This document shows positions 6,214 to 8,068 of a stretch of DNA of 8,068 bases, piece after piece. This stretch comes from an uncultured Gammaproteobacteria bacterium (lineage in GTDB: Bacteria > Pseudomonadota > Gammaproteobacteria > Coxiellales > Coxiellaceae): NCBI GenBank assembly GCA_903870185.1, contig CAIQCE010000177.1, positions 1 to 8,068 on the forward strand, in the 5' to 3' direction. The notes below the pieces were generated by a model. It was not told the DNA's origin. It ran no database searches and saw only the letters and a program-made list of their open reading frames with translations. The position numbers and the translations under genes are program-made. The number at the start of each line of letters is the position of its first letter. Position 1 is the first letter of the stretch.

Positions 6214-7440
6214 ATGCAATTCGCGCACTTAAATAAAAATAGCCTTATTGTAGCCCTAGGTTCCATGTTGGAATACTATGACTTCGCCTTGTTTTCACTT
6301 TTTTTACCTATCATGGCGGGAGAGTTTTTCCCCGGTGAATCTAGCTACGCATCTTTGAGCAAAGGCTATTCAGCCTTGATGATAACGTTGATAGCCAGGC
6401 CACTAGGAGCCATTGTTTTAGGGAAGATTGGTGATTTTCAGAGTCGACAAAAAGCTTTAATATTTTCAATGTATGGAATTGCGTTGGCCACTTTAGCCAT
6501 TGGGCTTATACCTTCGTATGCTTTAATCGGTGTGGGAGCCCCCATTTTAGTTGTGATTGCAAAGTGTATTCAAGCCTTTTGCTTTGGCGGCGAATTCAAC
6601 GGAGCGGGAGTTTATGTGGTTGAGAAAGCACAAACTCAACCTGCTCAGGCCAGCAGTGTTTTGACGGCCATAACTTTCATCGGCTCACTGTTAGCCTCCC
6701 TGATCGGTATTTTATTAATGCAAGCGTATATGCCCACGTGGAGCTGGAGAATTGCTTTTTTATTGGGAGGGATTATAGGTTTAGTGGGGATACATTATAG
6801 AAAAAAATGGCTGCATACTCACGTAATGCCATCAAATCCTCAAAAATTTTCTTTTAGCCATTTAATAAAACAATATCCTAAAGAAATACTCGCGGGGATT
6901 TTCATAGGAGGCTTCTCTACGACACCTTTTAGCATGGTTTTGATTTTTATTAATCCCGTCTTAGCAACACGAGGTTATATTAGTAATTCTGAATTAATGA
7001 TTTTAGAAACGATACTGATACTGGTTGCGATTTTCAGTCTGCTGTTCTCGGGAAAAATCGCAGATCGAACTTCACCCGCTTATGTAATGAAGTGGGGATG
7101 TTTACTCTTATTCGTTTTTGCATATCCCCTCGGCTGGCTGATCGACACCGGCATCAATGCATGGATCGTTCTATCTGAAATCATAATTATTATTATCAAC
7201 GAAATCTTGCTCGGCCCAGCGAATGCCTATCTCACCTCACTGTTCCCACCTCAATATCGATATCGTGCCACTTCTTTTTCATTTTGTTTGGGCATGTCAT
7301 TATTTGGGGGATCTTCTATAGTCATTGAAAATAATTTATATCAACTTAATTATCACTTCGATTTAGCGATGATTTGGTTGATGGTAATTAGTTTTGGCAC
7401 CTATTGGGCTATCCAACGGTGCCAAAATAGTCGCGCGTGA
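6214..7440 (+). CDS. MFS transporter, metabolite:H+ symporter (ProP-like) family
   Basis: Inner-membrane secondary transporter of 408 residues with about 12 hydrophobic segments and a central cytoplasmic loop near 195-222. Family marks are the N-terminal GSMLEYYDFALFS (16-28), the loop 2-3 motif GKIGDFQSRQK (70-80), GGEFNGAGVYVVE (125-137), the WSWRIAFLLGG stretch (176-186) and LFPPQYRYRATSFSF (343-357). These correspond to blocks of E. coli ProP and related MHS proteins, which carry proline/betaine or carboxylates with protons; the substrate here cannot be read from sequence. The loop 2-3 motif is degenerate (Phe and Ser replace the usual basic residue and Gly), and the long C-terminal coiled coil of true ProP is absent. 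ATG 6214 is the only sensible start, since a TGA lies 10 nt upstream in frame, yet no clear ribosome binding site precedes it, so expression may be low. It diverges from the atp operon and converges on the carbonic anhydrase gene. Confidence 0.9.
   Translation: MQFAHLNKNSLIVALGSMLEYYDFALFSLFLPIMAGEFFPGESSYASLSKGYSALMITLIARPLGAIVLGKIGDFQSRQKALIFSMYGIALATLAIGLIPSYALIGVGAPILVVIAKCIQAFCFGGEFNGAGVYVVEKAQTQPAQASSVLTAITFIGSLLASLIGILLMQAYMPTWSWRIAFLLGGIIGLVGIHYRKKWLHTHVMPSNPQKFSFSHLIKQYPKEILAGIFIGGFSTTPFSMVLIFINPVLATRGYISNSELMILETILILVAIFSLLFSGKIADRTSPAYVMKWGCLLLFVFAYPLGWLIDTGINAWIVLSEIIIIIINEILLGPANAYLTSLFPPQYRYRATSFSFCLGMSLFGGSSIVIENNLYQLNYHFDLAMIWLMVISFGTYWAIQRCQNSRA
7392..7427. repeat. Perfect 10-bp inverted repeat with nested stem at the end of the transporter gene
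   Basis: TTTTGGCACC (7392-7401) is perfectly complemented by GGTGCCAAAA (7418-7427). Inside the 16-nt loop, TTGG (7404-7407) can pair with CCAA (7413-7416). The structure lies within the last 16 codons of the transporter and 20 bp before the end of the carbonic anhydrase gene. Neither strand has a run of T after the stem, so it is not a textbook intrinsic terminator, although it is the only strong hairpin between the two convergent genes. Confidence 0.7.
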
Positions 7441-7447
7441 AAAGCCT

Positions 7448-8068
7448 CTATTGAACACCTTGATTCGATTTAAAAATTTCTCGATGATTCAAAGGTTGAA
7501 TAGGTCTTGCATTGAAGCTGGTGACGTTTTCTTTGAAGCTTTCTACCTGTGCTTTTGAAACAGTGATTGGAGTCTGCATTTCTATCCAAGTCACTCCCTC
7601 CGTACAAGGAGGAATCGTGAAAGAACCTTTGAAAGTATAGAATCCTCGATCTTTCGTCAACAATTCAGATGGATTGATTTTTCGACCAGGGTAGTCTTTT
7701 TTATCCTTCGGCAAATCTTTAAACATGGTCTCAATGGCGTTATTCTTTCGACCTAACTCCATCCATTTTCCGACCACTAAATACTTTCCATCTGCGCTCT
7801 GGTGCACCATATGCATTTCCATTGTTGCATGCTTTCCATCGTGCAAATTTTCACTAGGATAGTGGAAATGTATATTAACTAATTTATACACTTTATTATT
7901 GAATTTTAGCGTAGCCTGAGAGGGGCCTTCTGTCTCATAGAATACATCGTTAAATTTGTATTTTAGATTTAATTTAACAACATTATAATCGAATTCCAAT
8001 TTGTCATTCGATAACTTCTGAACACCTTTAATATCAACAGGAGACTGCTCTTTTCCTTCACTACAAAG
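7448..8068 (-). CDS. Alpha-class carbonic anhydrase (partial, N-terminus beyond window)
   Basis: Zinc enzyme interconverting CO2 and bicarbonate. The frame runs open from the right edge to a TAG at 7448-7450, giving 206 residues. A TTG near 7999 is an internal Leu, not the start, because conserved sequence continues upstream of it. Numbering from the edge, residues 2-13 are CSEGKEQSPVDI, the usual N-terminal block. Zinc ligands are His67 and His69 in NIHFHYPSEN and His86 in MEMHMVH. Glu73 and Glu84 match human CAII Glu106 and Glu117. Thr151 in GSFTIPPCTEG matches Thr199. Cys2 and Cys155 match the disulfide pair of bacterial enzymes, so export to the periplasm is expected, with the signal peptide outside the window. 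The C-terminal ARPIQPLNHRE is typical. No histidine occurs before the zinc site, so the proton shuttle equivalent to His64 is missing. Confidence 0.94.
   Translation of the reverse strand, partial: LCSEGKEQSPVDIKGVQKLSNDKLEFDYNVVKLNLKYKFNDVFYETEGPSQATLKFNNKVYKLVNIHFHYPSENLHDGKHATMEMHMVHQSADGKYLVVGKWMELGRKNNAIETMFKDLPKDKKDYPGRKINPSELLTKDRGFYTFKGSFTIPPCTEGVTWIEMQTPITVSKAQVESFKENVTSFNARPIQPLNHREIFKSNQGVQ

Noticed and set aside
7418..7430. Intrinsic terminator for the transporter gene
   Set aside because: The stem at 7392-7427 is followed by AAAATAG-type sequence and not by a T-run on either strand.
7997..7999. TTG as a start codon for the carbonic anhydrase gene
   Set aside because: Conserved alpha-CA sequence (CSEGKEQSPVDI) continues in frame upstream to the window edge, so the TTG is an internal leucine.

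Overview
The window looks like chromosomal DNA of a fairly AT-rich gammaproteobacterium. The evidence is an F1Fo ATP synthase operon in the standard gammaproteobacterial order (atpI-B-E-F-H-A-G-D), with subunits that align almost residue for residue to the Escherichia coli ones over their conserved blocks. A Legionella/Coxiella-type host is plausible from the AT-rich codon use and the ProP-like transporter, but that is inference and no marker gene in the window settles it.

Layout. Positions 1-5958 hold eight genes of the ATP synthase operon, all on the minus strand and read from right to left: atpI, atpB (a), atpE (c), atpF (b), atpH (delta), atpA (alpha), atpG (gamma) and the first 282 codons of atpD (beta). 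atpD is cut by the left window edge, and atpC is expected beyond it. Gaps between genes run from 3 to 75 nt, so this is one transcription unit. A good sigma70-type promoter lies just upstream of atpI. Three starts are unusual: TTG for atpI, GTG for atpF, and a GTG/ATG choice for atpB that the ribosome binding site and the E. coli alignment resolve in favour of ATG.

Positions 5959-6213 separate the divergent atp operon and transporter gene. This gap contains the most distinctive non-coding element: two REP-like hairpins in inverted orientation (6045-6148). Each has a GTAG tetranucleotide at its foot, and their stems differ by compensating base changes. This is the architecture of a REPIN/BIME dispersed by RAYT (TnpA-REP) transposases.

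Positions 6214-7440 (plus strand) encode a 12-helix major facilitator of the metabolite:H+ symporter (ProP-like) family. It converges on an alpha-carbonic anhydrase gene (minus strand, 7448 to beyond 8068) that lacks its N-terminus in this window. Only 7 bp separate the two stop codons. A perfect 10-bp inverted repeat with a nested second stem lies inside the last codons of the transporter gene.

Functionally, the operon builds the proton-driven ATP synthase: a and c form the proton path, b and delta the stator, alpha/beta/gamma the catalytic head and rotor. The carbonic anhydrase is probably periplasmic and interconverts CO2 and bicarbonate. The transporter moves an unidentified small solute. 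Nothing in the sequence ties the two right-hand genes to ATP synthesis. I see no prophage, CRISPR array, transposase gene or RNA gene, and no convincing new multi-gene system. The REP doublet, the transporter-end palindrome and the carbonic anhydrase without a shuttle histidine are the items most worth checking.
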